From Leishmania martiniquensis (Eukaryota; Euglenozoa; Kinetoplastea; Trypanosomatida; Trypanosomatidae), in assembly GCF_017916325.1 (NCBI RefSeq), contig NC_090162.1, forward strand, positions 713,001 through 777,000: a DNA stretch of 64,000 nucleotides, written 5' to 3'. Both the position numbers and the translations under genes were made by a program. How positions within the stretch are numbered: the first letter of the stretch is position 1; the number at the start of each line of letters is the position of its first letter. Below, one piece after another: positions 12,335 through 22,780 of the stretch. Under the pieces are notes generated by a model. The model did no database searches and had not been told where the DNA came from. It was given only the letters and a program-made list of their open reading frames with translations.

Positions 12335-13696
12335 ATGTCCGGCGAGAAGGAGCTGACAGATGCGGAGAAGACCATCGAGCGGTATAAGGTCAAGAAGCTC
12401 ATTCAGATGCTCGAATCTGCGCGGGGTATGGGCACCAGCGTGATCAGTGTCTACATGACTCCAAGGGAGCAGATCTCTGGCATGGTGACGAAGCTGAACA
12501 ACGAGTACGGGACGGCGTCGAACATCAAATCCCACACAAACAAGTTGAGCGTGCAGAGCGCCATCACGGCAGCCCTCGGACGCCTCAAGCAGATTCCGCG
12601 CGTGCCGCCGAATGGCCTGCTGCTGTACTCCGGCACCGTCATGACAGCTGACAACAAGGAGAAGAAGCTGACGCTTGACATCGAGCCCTTCAAGCCTGTC
12701 AGCCGCAGCCTCTACTTGTGCGACAACAAGTTCCACACGGAAGAGCTGCGCCGCATGCTCGAGTCGGACGACAAGTTCGGCTTTATTATTATGGACGGTA
12801 GCGGCTGCACTTTTGCGACGGTGTGCGGCGATGTCAAGGAGAAGCTCGGCTCCTTCACGGTGGAGCTGCCAAAGAAGCACGGTCGTGGTGGTCAAAGTAA
12901 GAACCGTTTCGCGCGCATCCGTATGGAGCGGCGCCACAACTACGTGCGCAAGGTGGCCGAGTCGGCGGTCAGCTACTTCATCACGAACGACCGCCCAAAC
13001 GTGCGCGGTCTCGTGCTCGCTGGCTCAGCCGACTTCAAGGAGGTGCTTTTCCAGTCCGACCTCTTCGATCCTCGCCTAAAGGAGGTAGTGGTAAAGGTCG
13101 TTGATGTGGCGCACCCGGGTGACGTGGGGCTGAACCAGGCCATTGACCTCTCCGCGGACGCCTTGTCGGGCGTTAAGCTCGTGCAGGAGAAGAAGTTGTT
13201 GCAGACGTTCTTCGATCAGATCGCTATGGACACGCAGCAGTACTGCTTCGGTGTGAACGACACGATGCGCTGCCTAGAGGCAGGCGCAGTAGAGACGCTC
13301 ATCTGCTTCGAGGACCTCGAGGTGAACCGGTACGTCATCGTCAAGAGCAGAGGTGCCGAGGACGAGGCCACCGAAATTCATCTGCTGACTGAGGCGGAAG
13401 CAAACAAGAAGAATATCCACGCACAAGAAGCTGGCAAGACGCAGAACGAAATCGAGTCGGAGAACTTCGTGGACTGGCTTGCCCAGAACTATCAGAAATT
13501 TGGTTGCACGTTGGAGCTCATCAGCGACCGCAGTCAGGAGGGCACGCAGCTGGTGCGTGGCTTCGGGGGCATTGGCGGCATCCTGCGCTACAAGATGGAC
13601 GTGATGGCGCTCCGAGACCACGAAAAAAAGGACGAGGACGAGGAGCGCATCGCCGCAAACAACGACGAGTTCGACTTTGACGACGACTTTATGTAA
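12335..13696 (+). CDS. eRF1: peptide chain release factor eRF1
   Basis: Class I translation termination factor of 453 aa, close to the usual eukaryotic length. It recognises all three stop codons in the ribosomal A site and triggers peptidyl-tRNA hydrolysis, working with the GTPase eRF3 in the cytoplasm. All diagnostic motifs are present: the stop-codon-reading NIKS at residues 63-66, YLCDNKF (YxCxxxF) at 127-133, and the catalytic GGQ loop at 185-187 in the context HGRGGQSKN. The C-terminus is acidic (DEFDFDDDFM), as in other eRF1 proteins that bind eRF3. The start is fixed by the MSGEKELTDAEK opening; the open frame before it lacks conservation and looks like UTR. It ends with TAA. Nothing suggests altered stop-codon specificity. 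Confidence 0.98.
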   Translation: MSGEKELTDAEKTIERYKVKKLIQMLESARGMGTSVISVYMTPREQISGMVTKLNNEYGTASNIKSHTNKLSVQSAITAALGRLKQIPRVPPNGLLLYSGTVMTADNKEKKLTLDIEPFKPVSRSLYLCDNKFHTEELRRMLESDDKFGFIIMDGSGCTFATVCGDVKEKLGSFTVELPKKHGRGGQSKNRFARIRMERRHNYVRKVAESAVSYFITNDRPNVRGLVLAGSADFKEVLFQSDLFDPRLKEVVVKVVDVAHPGDVGLNQAIDLSADALSGVKLVQEKKLLQTFFDQIAMDTQQYCFGVNDTMRCLEAGAVETLICFEDLEVNRYVIVKSRGAEDEATEIHLLTEAEANKKNIHAQEAGKTQNEIESENFVDWLAQNYQKFGCTLELISDRSQEGTQLVRGFGGIGGILRYKMDVMALRDHEKKDEDEERIAANNDEFDFDDDFM

Positions 13697-15142
13697 GCGA
13701 AAGGCTCTTACCCCCACCCCACTCACCACCCCACCCCCACGCACTAAAGGGAGGGGGTGACTACCCCAGCGGTGGATGCGCGCCGCCTGCAGATGGTGCT
13801 TGCCACCAAGTGTGTGTGTGTGTGTTTAGTTGTCTCCCTTGCGTCTAGGTGGGCATTTCTGGGGGCGCGCAGCTGCACTCGCCGGGCGGGACTTATATGT
13901 TGCAAGGTGTTGCGTGTGAGGCGGCAAACCAGCGCGGCTGGCGGCACCCTTATGTTTCTGTTATCCCATGTGCGCTTGCTTGGGGTTGCCGTCCATTCGC
14001 ACAGAGCACCGAAGGAAATGAAGCGAGCGAGGGTGGGGTGAGGAGGACCGCTGACCGAAGGCTTTTCACCATCAAGGATGCGGAGCAGAGGTGCGCGGGT
14101 GGCATGGGAGGCAGTGCCGCTGGCGAGAAGAATGCGCGGAGTCGTGATGCAGCACACAATGTTCACCCACAGTCCACGGCGCTCCCCATCTCCGTCCCCC
14201 CTCCCCCTACTCTTCCCTGCGGCCTCTCTCAATGCACTCTTCGAGGTAAACTCGGTGCGTAAAGAAGGGAAGCGAAGGTTTTAAAAAAGGGGAGGCACAG
14301 CTAATGAGTGTAATTAACGCCGCCGCGTGCTGCACCTCGACGAAGAGGAAACGAACTTACAAGACAAGCAAATATGTTGAGTGACCGTCTTCTCCCCTCC
14401 CCTCCCCTCCTCCCCCCCCCCCGATGCACGCTCTCAGAAGCGGCGAAGGAGGAGGAGGACGAACTCCGTGGAAAGACGGGCGTTGGGATAAAAGGTGCTG
14501 TGCTGGATGGCACACACGGGTGTGTGTAAGAGGCGGTGGTGTACAGCCTTACCTGTCCGAGAAGGAGACGTATTGGGGATGGAATGGCGTTGGGATTCGT
14601 TTGTGCACACACACACACACACTATCCCTGAGAAGCAGAACAACACGCCGGTAGATGAAGCGGAGGTGCGTGACCATCAGTGTGGGTCTGTGTGTGTGTG
14701 GCTTCCTCTGTCCTTTCCCTCCCTTCAAACGCACACACTTGCCGTTTCTTTTCTCCATCTTCTCGCAGCTGCACTCTCTCCGCGATCCTCCTCTCACTCC
14801 CGCCCTTCGCCTCCACTTTGTGTGTGGGTACCTTCTCCATACCCACCTCGTTTGTGCCGCACATTCCCTCCCCCTTTCCCCTCTTCCGATTCAGCAGGAG
14901 TTCTCTTGACGGTATGGACGAGTGTCGCACTCGGTCGAGGCACACGGTATTCGGCATCGACTTCGTCTAGCGCAAAGGAGGGGCGCTGGTGGTGGGGGGA
15001 GAGCGGAGAGCCTCGCGGTGGAGAGAGGCCGCCGACCATTACGCCGCCATTTAGCCGCCGCGGGTATCGTCTCAGAGAGCAGGTTCTCGTCATCGGTGAG
15101 CGGCATGCCGGCCGCTGCCGTTTCAGCACGCCCACGCTGTCG
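13697..15142. other. intergenic region after eRF1
   Basis: No gene seen. The segment has TG/AC runs (13810-13824, 14611-14622, 14688-14700), C-rich tracts near 14390-14420 and many CT tracts on the plus strand. Open frames here are short and repeat-derived. It likely contains the eRF1 3' UTR. Confidence 0.5.
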
Positions 15143-17355
15143 ATGGAAGATCGCGAGCCTGCGTCGGAGACAAGGGGAGAAGACCTGAGAGTGGGCCCCT
15201 CCTCAGCTGCCCCTGCGCCACCGGTGGCGCAGGGGCAGCTGTTCTCGCGGGTGCCATGGCTCAGCATGGCGCCGTCTCCCCTCGGTGCCCCGGGCTGTCA
15301 TTCCACCCCTCCACAACCGTCAAGGCCTCCCTGTTGGGCACGCTGTCGAGCAAGCTAAACGCCATCCTTCTTCATCACGCCGACGCGCACCAGGATCTCG
15401 CCTCGGCTTGCATACGGCCATTCACGTATCACACGCCCCGAGGCACTATCACGGTGCCAGGGAACCTCCGCTTCTACCGCAACGGAACCTCAACGAATTT
15501 CAACGAGCGCGTACGTGCCGCGGAGGTGGTGGCGAGTAGTATGGAGTTGCCGAAGCTTTTGAGCCATCCAGCGCGACCGCTGGCGGCGGTAATGTGCCGC
15601 AGCGGCATTGCATGCACGTGGTGCCTTCTCCCGAGTCCCGCAAAGTGCGTGGACCGCATCTGTGCCGCCGGTGCCATCGGCCGCACCCTCCTCATCGCAG
15701 CCAATAACCATGCCGGCGAAGCGTACGAGACGGTAGAGAAGACACCGCGCGTCAGCGTATCCAGGACCCTGTTGTCACGCTGCTATGTGCGATGGGGCTG
15801 TGCAGTGTCGTCGCTTTCGTCCTTGCAGTCTGCGGCATCGATTTGGCAAGCGTTTCAGCAAGACAGTATCGGTGTGCGGCGGCTGCATAATCACGTCGTT
15901 CTTGTCTCCCCCTCCCTCCTCCTCTATCGACTTCACGGCTGCACCACATGGCACTGCGCCCTCGTGTGTAGGAGTCGCTTTCCCAACACGTCTCCCGGCA
16001 TGTACGGGTGACGATGGCAACTCTGAGGAGCTGCGCCTACTCATGGACAGCCTACGCAGCTATTTGAAGCTCTTCTGGATGGGCGTGATTCGTCGGCTCG
16101 GCAAGGGTGCATTTACTACGGGGATGGAGAGCTTTGCGGCGCGGCCTGCGAGCGCCGATGTGAGACAAGGGCAAAAGTGGGCCACGAGACGGTGCTCATG
16201 GTGAAGTTCACCATTGTGTACACGGTGCTTTACGTCTTCGCGGGGGGGAGGCTTCGCATCGCCAGGGGTCCTGCTGGGCACCGAGGCACCCACTGAAGCT
16301 GCCGTGCTGGTGGGCCCCAAGGGGCACATCCTTGTCCCCGAACCCCCCCCGCCCACCGCCATTGTTTGCCGGCTTGCGGCACCTCCTACGCAGAGACAGG
16401 GGCCCGCAGGTTTGTGCGTCGCACCCACGGTGAGGACGACGATGTTGTACAGCGCCGTAGCTGGTATGCGCGAATAATCTTTCTCCCGTGCAGGGCCTGG
16501 CGGCGCATCATGGCACGGGCTACAGCTGCACACCCTCACAGGGCACTTGTCAAGGGCAGACAATCGGCATGTACGAGCTCGTTACGCAGTCACCGTTGGC
16601 AGAGACGGCGTGGGCTGCGCTCCCTGGCACTGTTGCGTACCAGTCCTCCTACTCCGCGTTGACGGTTCTGCTGAACGGCTGCCCCGACTTGGCCGTGCAG
16701 CTCCTCCGGAGCTTTTCAGAGCCCCTGCGCCCCATCGTCAAGACAGGCATACAATCCGCAGCAGGCTGGCATGGCACAACAGTGCGAGACGGCGATATAG
16801 GAGGAAGTCCTGCAGGACGCCGCATTGGCCGAGGCACTGCGAAAGCCGGTCATTAGCTTCACACTGTACGCGCCCACCCCGGGCGACGTCAGTCCCTTCG
16901 CCCTGGAAGAGGTGCTCGAGCGTGCTCTGCGGCGAGCGGCTGCCACAGCAGCGCCTCCGTCACCGTGATGTACAGCGAAATGTACCACGACGTAGGGAAG
17001 TGGACGTATAGCCCCGCCATCACCGGCGTGCTGAGTGTCGTTTCGGCAGCGCCGCTGCGAGTGTGGGGCTACGGCGTAGTGTGCAGCGGTATCCAGTGCG
17101 AGATTGTCTTGCAGCAGACTGTGTGCGGCGCCGTCGTGAGCGCCTCCTGGATGTGGGCGTACACGTGCATGCGGTCCTTGCCGGGAGACACATGAGCGTG
17201 AGGTGCTGCTGCCCACTAGCGCCTTCCTGCAGATGCCCCCCTCCCCTGTTGTGAGGATGGGGATGCCGCACCTCGACATCGCTGCTTTACCTGCCGTCTG
17301 CCACCGTAATCTCATCTTCACGCACCCGACAGCAAGCCCACTGTGCAATGCGTAG
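15143..17355 (+). pseudogene. heavily decayed gene of unknown family
   Basis: Coding-like sequence with Leishmania-style codon composition appears in pieces. It is in frame 2 from the ATG at 15143 to about 15290, frame 1 to about 15830, frame 2 to about 16165, frame 1 around 16198-16260, frame 2 around 16260-16350, and frame 1 around 16380-16470. It then continues in frame 3 at 16488-16800, frame 1 from 16801 to about 16950, frame 3 from about 16960, and a final piece in frame 1 ending in TAG at 17353-17355. That is seven or more frame changes plus internal stops. Pieces such as SFTLYAPTPGDVSPFALEEV and MYHDVGKWTYSP look protein-like, and one hydrophobic segment (VKFTIVYTVLYVFAGG) suggests a membrane helix. 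I cannot name the parent family. It lies between the intact eRF1 and BAR genes and is much more eroded than the decayed gene at 9257-11345. Confidence 0.6.
15204..15241. repeat. 38-bp perfect palindrome
   Basis: The two 19-base halves are exact reverse complements with no spacer, centred between 15222 and 15223 on ACCGGT and bounded by CAGCTG. Bases 15203 and 15242 no longer pair. It lies in the N-terminal part of the decayed gene at 15143-17355. Confidence 0.97.
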
Positions 17356-18831
17356 GCGTGTGGTGCATACCAACTGGCACATCGCGCTCTCAACACTGTT
17401 GCGTTATGTTCTGCAAGGACCTCCAGGCAATCAGCTCGTCGTGAGAAAGTCGTCTGCTGAGCGCCACGCAACGTGCTCTGAGAAGGGCGATGGGCGGGTG
17501 GCATCGCTGCTGACGTGTCCCGTGTACGTGCAAGGTGAGCTCTCTCGTGTAATCCAGCCCCCACCAAGACAGCGTATCCGCGACACGCCTGCCTTCGTTT
17601 GTCTGCGACATGGAAGCGTTGCGTCCATCACTATGCTTTCTGCGACATACGTGCGGGCATGCAGTCATTTTACGGAGGAGCGCTTCGTTTTTTTTTCGCG
17701 CCTCAGGCGCTTTCTTCTCCATCCGTCTGATCTGCTCGTGTAACGTTGGCGGGGTGCGGGGTGAGGACGAGGTGATCACTAACAAGAGTCGAGAGGGGCG
17801 GTGGGGAGCGCGGACGGTCCTTCTCTCCCCCTCTCCCTCCCCCTGTGTCTATCGTCAACGATCTCACTATTTTGTATAGCTCGTTCGTTTTTCGCTTGCG
17901 CGATGGCGTCGCCGCAGCGCCATCACCTCAAAGAACGGGGAGAGGCGGTGAAGGTGAGGCGGGCCCGCTCACACAAAGGAAGTGTTCTCGCGCACTGCTC
18001 TGCCTTGTCGGTGTCAGCAGATGCGCGGTATATGAGAGGTTTCCTCCCTTCTCTCTCCTTTCGGTGCGTCCTTCGAAAGCCGCCGCCATGCTATGCGGAT
18101 CCAATGCTCATGTAAGCGCAGCCCGCTCACACAGATTCCTCTTTCCCCCCCCCCACACACACACACTCGCCTCCCTCTCTTCCCCCCTCCCCCTCCTCCT
18201 CCCTCGTCGACATCGAGTGCGCCTGCGCAGTCGCCGCACTCTTCTCTTTCGTTACTGTCCCTCATCGACTTCACCATCATCACGCATCAAGCCCCTCTTC
18301 CTCCTCATCACCACACACTGCCACCCCACACGCACACCGACTTGTCCATCCACGATTTTTTTGTTTCTCCTGTGTCTGTGTGTTGGCGTATCATTCGTAT
18401 TTTTTTCATTTGCTCTCTCTCTCTTTCGCGTGTGGCGTTGCTTGAACTTTTGGCCTTCACTCTGACCGGCGCTCTTCAGACATCCGGCCCCCTCCCTGTC
18501 CACGCATACTCTGATAGATATATATATATATATACTACGCATTGCATGCGTTAAAGGAAAAGCTGGTGCGGGTGCGAAGTTCCGTTTCCCCTCCTCCTTC
18601 CTCCTCCCTTCCCCCTACACACACACACACGTGCACATTTTTTTTTCGTTTCCCTGGTGTAGAGCACGTACCGGCTTGCACATCACTCGCTGCACCGCCG
18701 CCACACACATCGCTTTTCATTGATTGCTTTTTTTGTGTGTGTGTTCTGTACTTCTGTGTTTCCCTCTCGTCGTTGCTGCCCTCTCTTTCTCTCTCCCTCT
18801 CTCTCTCTCGACACACGGCTAGCTAGCAGCA
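17356..18831. other. intergenic / 5' flank of the BAR-domain gene
   Basis: No gene recognised. It contains strong C/T tracts on the plus strand (18137-18200, 18590-18615), a TA run at 18518-18534, CA runs near 18160 and 18617, and the pyrimidine tract and AG that precede the BAR-domain gene. Short frames here are repeat-derived. Confidence 0.5.
18779..18822 (+). promoter_or_regulatory. candidate spliced-leader acceptor for BAR gene
   Basis: A 31-base almost pure CT tract (18779-18809) is followed by the first AG at 18821-18822. That would leave a very short 5' UTR of 9 nt. A second plausible site is the T-rich tract ending in GTAG at 18661-18662, giving about 169 nt. The sequence alone does not decide between them. 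Confidence 0.4.
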
Positions 18832-19815
18832 ATGCCGCTCTGCGCCAGCATCCCCGCGACGGTCGACACCGACACGAACACCCGCCACCTCTACCTGGAG
18901 GATTTGGACAAGTGCATGAAGAGCTTCAACGATGCCCTCACGTCCACCATGAACGCATACCGAAACCTTCTCTCCGCGTTTGACCAGGTGGCGCAGGTGT
19001 ACGGCAACGTCGCCCAGGAGTGCGGGGATGAGGTGCGCAAGCCGGTTGGCGAGTTCCGCGACGGGATGCGCGATCTCAAGGACAAAGGTGGCTTCGAGGT
19101 GTTCAACCGCGAAATCTTCGCGGGCACCATCTCCGTGATGGTGCCGGTGAGGGTGGACCTCAAGAAGGCGCTGAAGTCCTTCAAGAACCTGAAGACGAAG
19201 CAGAAAGACTACGACGCGGTCCGCTACGACTTGGAGCAGACGGAGAAGTCGTACGCGAAGAAGAATAAGTCGCTGGCGGGGAGCAGCAGCTATAAGAAGA
19301 CGCTCGGGAAGCGGGACAAGGCGAAGACGTCCTACGAGCAGAGCCGCGAGGCCTTTGGCGAGGAGGTGAAGGCACTGCAGGCGACCACAAAGTCCGTCTT
19401 GCTGCAATCCCTCAACAACTATCTCCACTGCACGGCCGCCTTCTGTGGCCAGCTGGAGGCAACGATGAACAGCTACCGCACCGATGTGGACAGCAATGGC
19501 AGCACCACCTTCACCAACAGCAATATGGACGAGCTGAAGGAGAAGGCCGAAGCCGAGTCGATCGCACGGCGCGCAATGCGCAAGAGGGAGGCGTCGCTTC
19601 TGTACCACAGCGAGAGCGGCCGCCCCAGCATGCCGATGGCCGATGGCGATCACTACCAGGATCAGCTGAAGGCAGACCCTGACAGTGTCAGTCGCAACAC
19701 CGACACCGACCGTGTGCCGGCGATGGACAGTGGCGATAATGGCCAGCGCAGCAGCACGATGCTCGGCAGCGCGGATGCTGCGAACCCGCTCGTTGGTGCG
19801 AATGGCCACGAGTAG
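18832..19815 (+). CDS. BAR-domain protein
   Basis: Protein of 327 aa, mostly helical and charged. About residues 15-225 have the heptad-rich three-helix character of a BAR domain, the dimeric module that binds and curves membranes in endocytosis and organelle shaping. Supporting segments include FNDALTSTMNAYRNLLSAFD, VRVDLKKALKSFKNLKTKQ and YDAVRYDLEQTEKSY, with many Lys/Arg available for binding acidic lipid. The C-terminal 95 residues are polar and low in complexity, probably disordered, with no SH3 or other domain seen. The ATG at 18832 follows a strong CT tract and gives the complete helical region. It is the last plus-strand gene before the convergent strand-switch region. An antisense frame of 328 codons over the same bases is a shadow. 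The family call rests on helical pattern rather than a single motif, so confidence is moderate. Confidence 0.72.
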   Translation: MPLCASIPATVDTDTNTRHLYLEDLDKCMKSFNDALTSTMNAYRNLLSAFDQVAQVYGNVAQECGDEVRKPVGEFRDGMRDLKDKGGFEVFNREIFAGTISVMVPVRVDLKKALKSFKNLKTKQKDYDAVRYDLEQTEKSYAKKNKSLAGSSSYKKTLGKRDKAKTSYEQSREAFGEEVKALQATTKSVLLQSLNNYLHCTAAFCGQLEATMNSYRTDVDSNGSTTFTNSNMDELKEKAEAESIARRAMRKREASLLYHSESGRPSMPMADGDHYQDQLKADPDSVSRNTDTDRVPAMDSGDNGQRSSTMLGSADAANPLVGANGHE

Positions 19816-21599
19816 TTTGGCGTGCGTGCGTAGCAGCTCTGCGCCACTGAGGCCAGTGGGTCAGGCACACAGAATGACGCGTGCGTGACAAGAAGAGAGT
19901 TGCTGGCGTTCAATGTGCAGCCCACCCCACCCCCCACGACAGACACCCAAAATTCCCATTCCTGATCCATCCCCCCCCTCTTCTGTCGTTTCCTCCGCAA
20001 GTAGAGATCGTCAGCCTGCCCCCGCCTCTGGCCTCGCCGATGGGTCGCTGCACGGACGCGCAAACGCAACGGGAACGACGGTGCATGCAGCCGACGTTTT
20101 CTGCGTGCATGGCTGGCGCCTTTCCCTTGGAGTGCGCTGACAGCTGTCCCTCAAAAAAAAAGCTCTCATGTTGATGTAAAGCGTGCGTATGGTTCATTCG
20201 CGTTTGGGTTTTCTCCTGTGTGTGAATGGGGAGGAGGGGCGCCTCACAGACCGTGAGAAGACCTCCGTCTCCGTCGTAGCTCATCTCTCTCGCGCTCCGG
20301 CCTCGCCGGCGCAGCCCTCCCTCACCCCTTTCTTTTTTGGTTTTCTCATTGTTAGGCAGTCCGGCGTTTCTCATTTTTCCTGTTATCTCCCGCATTTATA
20401 GATATATATATATATACATGTATCTCTGTAGCCGCCTCCGCCAGTCACTGGTGGGAAGAGAAGGGGCGAGAGAGACAAAGGAAAGTGTGTGTGTGTGTGT
20501 AGCGCCTGTACTCATTGCCTCGCGCGATATCAACTTGTATGGCGGCGAGTATCCCTGTTACGGTGCGCCGCATGGCGCGCAGCCCGTGGGAAATGGACAC
20601 CACTGCCCATACCTGCGCGCATCAAGACACATGCGTGCCTCTCCAAAAAAATAGGATGCCCCCCCTGCCACGCACACGCACATCCTCACCACCGCCACGA
20701 CCTCCTCCTCCCCCCTTACCCCCTTTTTCTTTTTTGTCGTTGCCTGCCCTGCAGCACTTCTGTCTTCTCCGTTCTCTTGTTTATCGGCCTTCCTCCTCAT
20801 GATTTCACGCTGAAAGAAACGTGTGGCCGACACCCGAAAGCTCTCACGTGCAGTTGCGCCCGGACAAGGAAAAGCCCCCGTAGCGTGAACGCTCAGCATC
20901 TGTCATCTCGATTCAATCAGCCGCCCGCCTCGCGCTGCCTTGTGTGAAAATAACTTTTTTTTTCTTCACCGCCCACCCCCACCCCTTTCACTCCCTTCGG
21001 CCGGACATGTAGATATCCATGAGGAGACGAAACCCTGTGGTGCACTTGGACACGCGCAGAAGCGCTAGGTGGGCGTAGATCGACGGTGGCCGGGTAAACA
21101 ACCAAAGCACGACTGCGCCTCTTAATCGCGCATTGAGAAGCGAGCGTACCCGCAGCTGCCCTGATAGCCTCTTGGTGCACACAGCTCTGCAGGGGAAACC
21201 GGACCACGACGAGTTTACAGGTCCAGCGAGCCATGGCCAGCACAACCGATTGTGCGGTACTTGTCAACCCTCTTTTGCACGGTACCCCCACCACCCTCCC
21301 CAGGGCTTGGGGGACCGGACATGATCGCCTCTGGCCCCCCCCCGATACACGCACGCAGACACTTACTTGCCTGCACCATCGATCCCCCTCTCAGATGTTG
21401 CTCTTCCACCTTTTTTGAGCTGCTTCTTTGTGTCACCCGAGTGCGCCCTCCACACACACACGCACACACTCACCCCCGCTTCGCTCTCTTTCGCACAGCA
21501 GCGGCACATTTCGCTAAGGTGTCAAAATCGGATCCCAGACTCGGACAGCAGCGAGAAGAGGGAAGGGAACGATGCGGCGCCGCATCGGCCGTAACGCCC

Positions 21600-21890
21600 A
21601 GGGCCGCTACGGAAATGATCCGGGGCTTTCGGCGGTGGGGGGCGCCCCTCCCCTCTCCTAGGCCGGGGCGGACCGGCCGGGGGGCCTCCCTGGCGCGCGA
21701 CGCAGGCCGCCGCCCAGGCCCCTCGGGGGCACGCCCACGCTGGGCGCGAGGGGCTCGGCACGCAACGGCATACGTGCGCGGCCATGGCAGAGGCGCCAAC
21801 GAACAACGCCCGAGCCGCAAACGGCCTCGTTCGGCGGCTGGGGCCTCGGAAACGCCACCAGCCGGGCCCATGAAATGGCGTGACCGGCGC
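21600..21890. other. GC-rich island inside the strand-switch region
   Basis: About 290 bases consist mostly of G and C, with many CpG steps and short GGCC/CCGG inverted blocks. They lack the CT or GA strand bias of the flanks. Frames are open on both strands because stop codons are rare in such sequence. No domain is recognisable in the translations. Confidence 0.6.
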
Positions 21891-22754
21891 TCCATGTGCT
21901 ACCAGCACGCGGTCAGCTCAACAGAGGGCGACCCATCTACACATGTACAAGGCGTATCGCAGCGAAGAGGAGCGAGGCTGATATTTGTGGAAGCGGGGCC
22001 TACCATACTGCACCACATCTGGGTAGCCGCCCTTGCGACGCCATCAGGCAGGGAGGCGCTGTTGGTGAAAAGAAACGACCAGCCCCTTCGTCTCGGCCAG
22101 GAGGAGCATACCTTTTTCCATAAAGGCGCCACTGATGGAGCGGAGACACGCTGCATGACGTCGGGCCCCATCAGGCCGGCAGCGAGGCTATCTATGGCGA
22201 CGGAAGCGTGCCCCCTCTTACGTGCGGCGGCCTTATTTTTCGGTTTGCCGCTCAAAAAGGATGCCTTTCCAACGACGCAACTCGGCCCGACTCCCCTTCC
22301 TCGATCTTCTACGGGCGTACAGAGGCTTGCGCCGTCGCTTGGTCAGAAGTGTGTGTGGGGGGGAGAGTGGGGATGGGTCGCCCCCTCCACTGCATCTCGC
22401 TCCCCCTCCGCGTTCCCGCTCTTCTGCTGACTTCGGCGCACAATCTCATCGTGCATTCCTCGTGGTTAGCGCTTCGCTCCAGCTGTATGGTGCGTATGCC
22501 GACGAGTCGTATGGGTTCATCAACTACGCGGATGCGCTGGCCGACGGATGGGAGGCCCTGACCAGGCGAAGGGGCAAGGGGGGGTTCAAGCTCCATCGAG
22601 GCCGCGCGCTGTCCCTCCCCCTCCCCCGACCACCCAAAAAGTGAAAAAAGGGGAAGTGGCAGGCCAGACAGTGGCGCCGGTAGCCTTTCCAGGGAAAGAG
22701 AGAGAGTAGCCCTGCCCCGGGGCACTGTAAAGCGGAGCGAGAGGGAGAGGAAGG

Positions 22755-22780
22755 GACGGGGGCGACGGCGCGCCCCCGTC
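22755..22780. repeat. GC-rich inverted repeat, 10-bp stem and 6-base loop
   Basis: GACGGGGGCG at 22755-22764 pairs perfectly with CGCCCCCGTC at 22771-22780 across a loop of ACGGCG. It lies about 790 bases beyond the dynein-2 stop codon, inside the convergent region. No T-run follows, and hairpin termination is not an established mechanism for Pol II in these organisms. Confidence 0.8.

Noticed and set aside
18823..19809. 328-codon frame antisense to the BAR-domain gene
   Set aside because: It is a mirror of a GC3-rich coding sequence and translates into Leu/Val/Arg/His repeats typical of antisense shadows.
21252..22430. 392-codon plus frame, and minus frames at 21470-21895 and 21899-22255, in the strand-switch region
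   Set aside because: The openness is explained by the GC-rich island. No motif is recognised on either strand, and the frames overlap one another.
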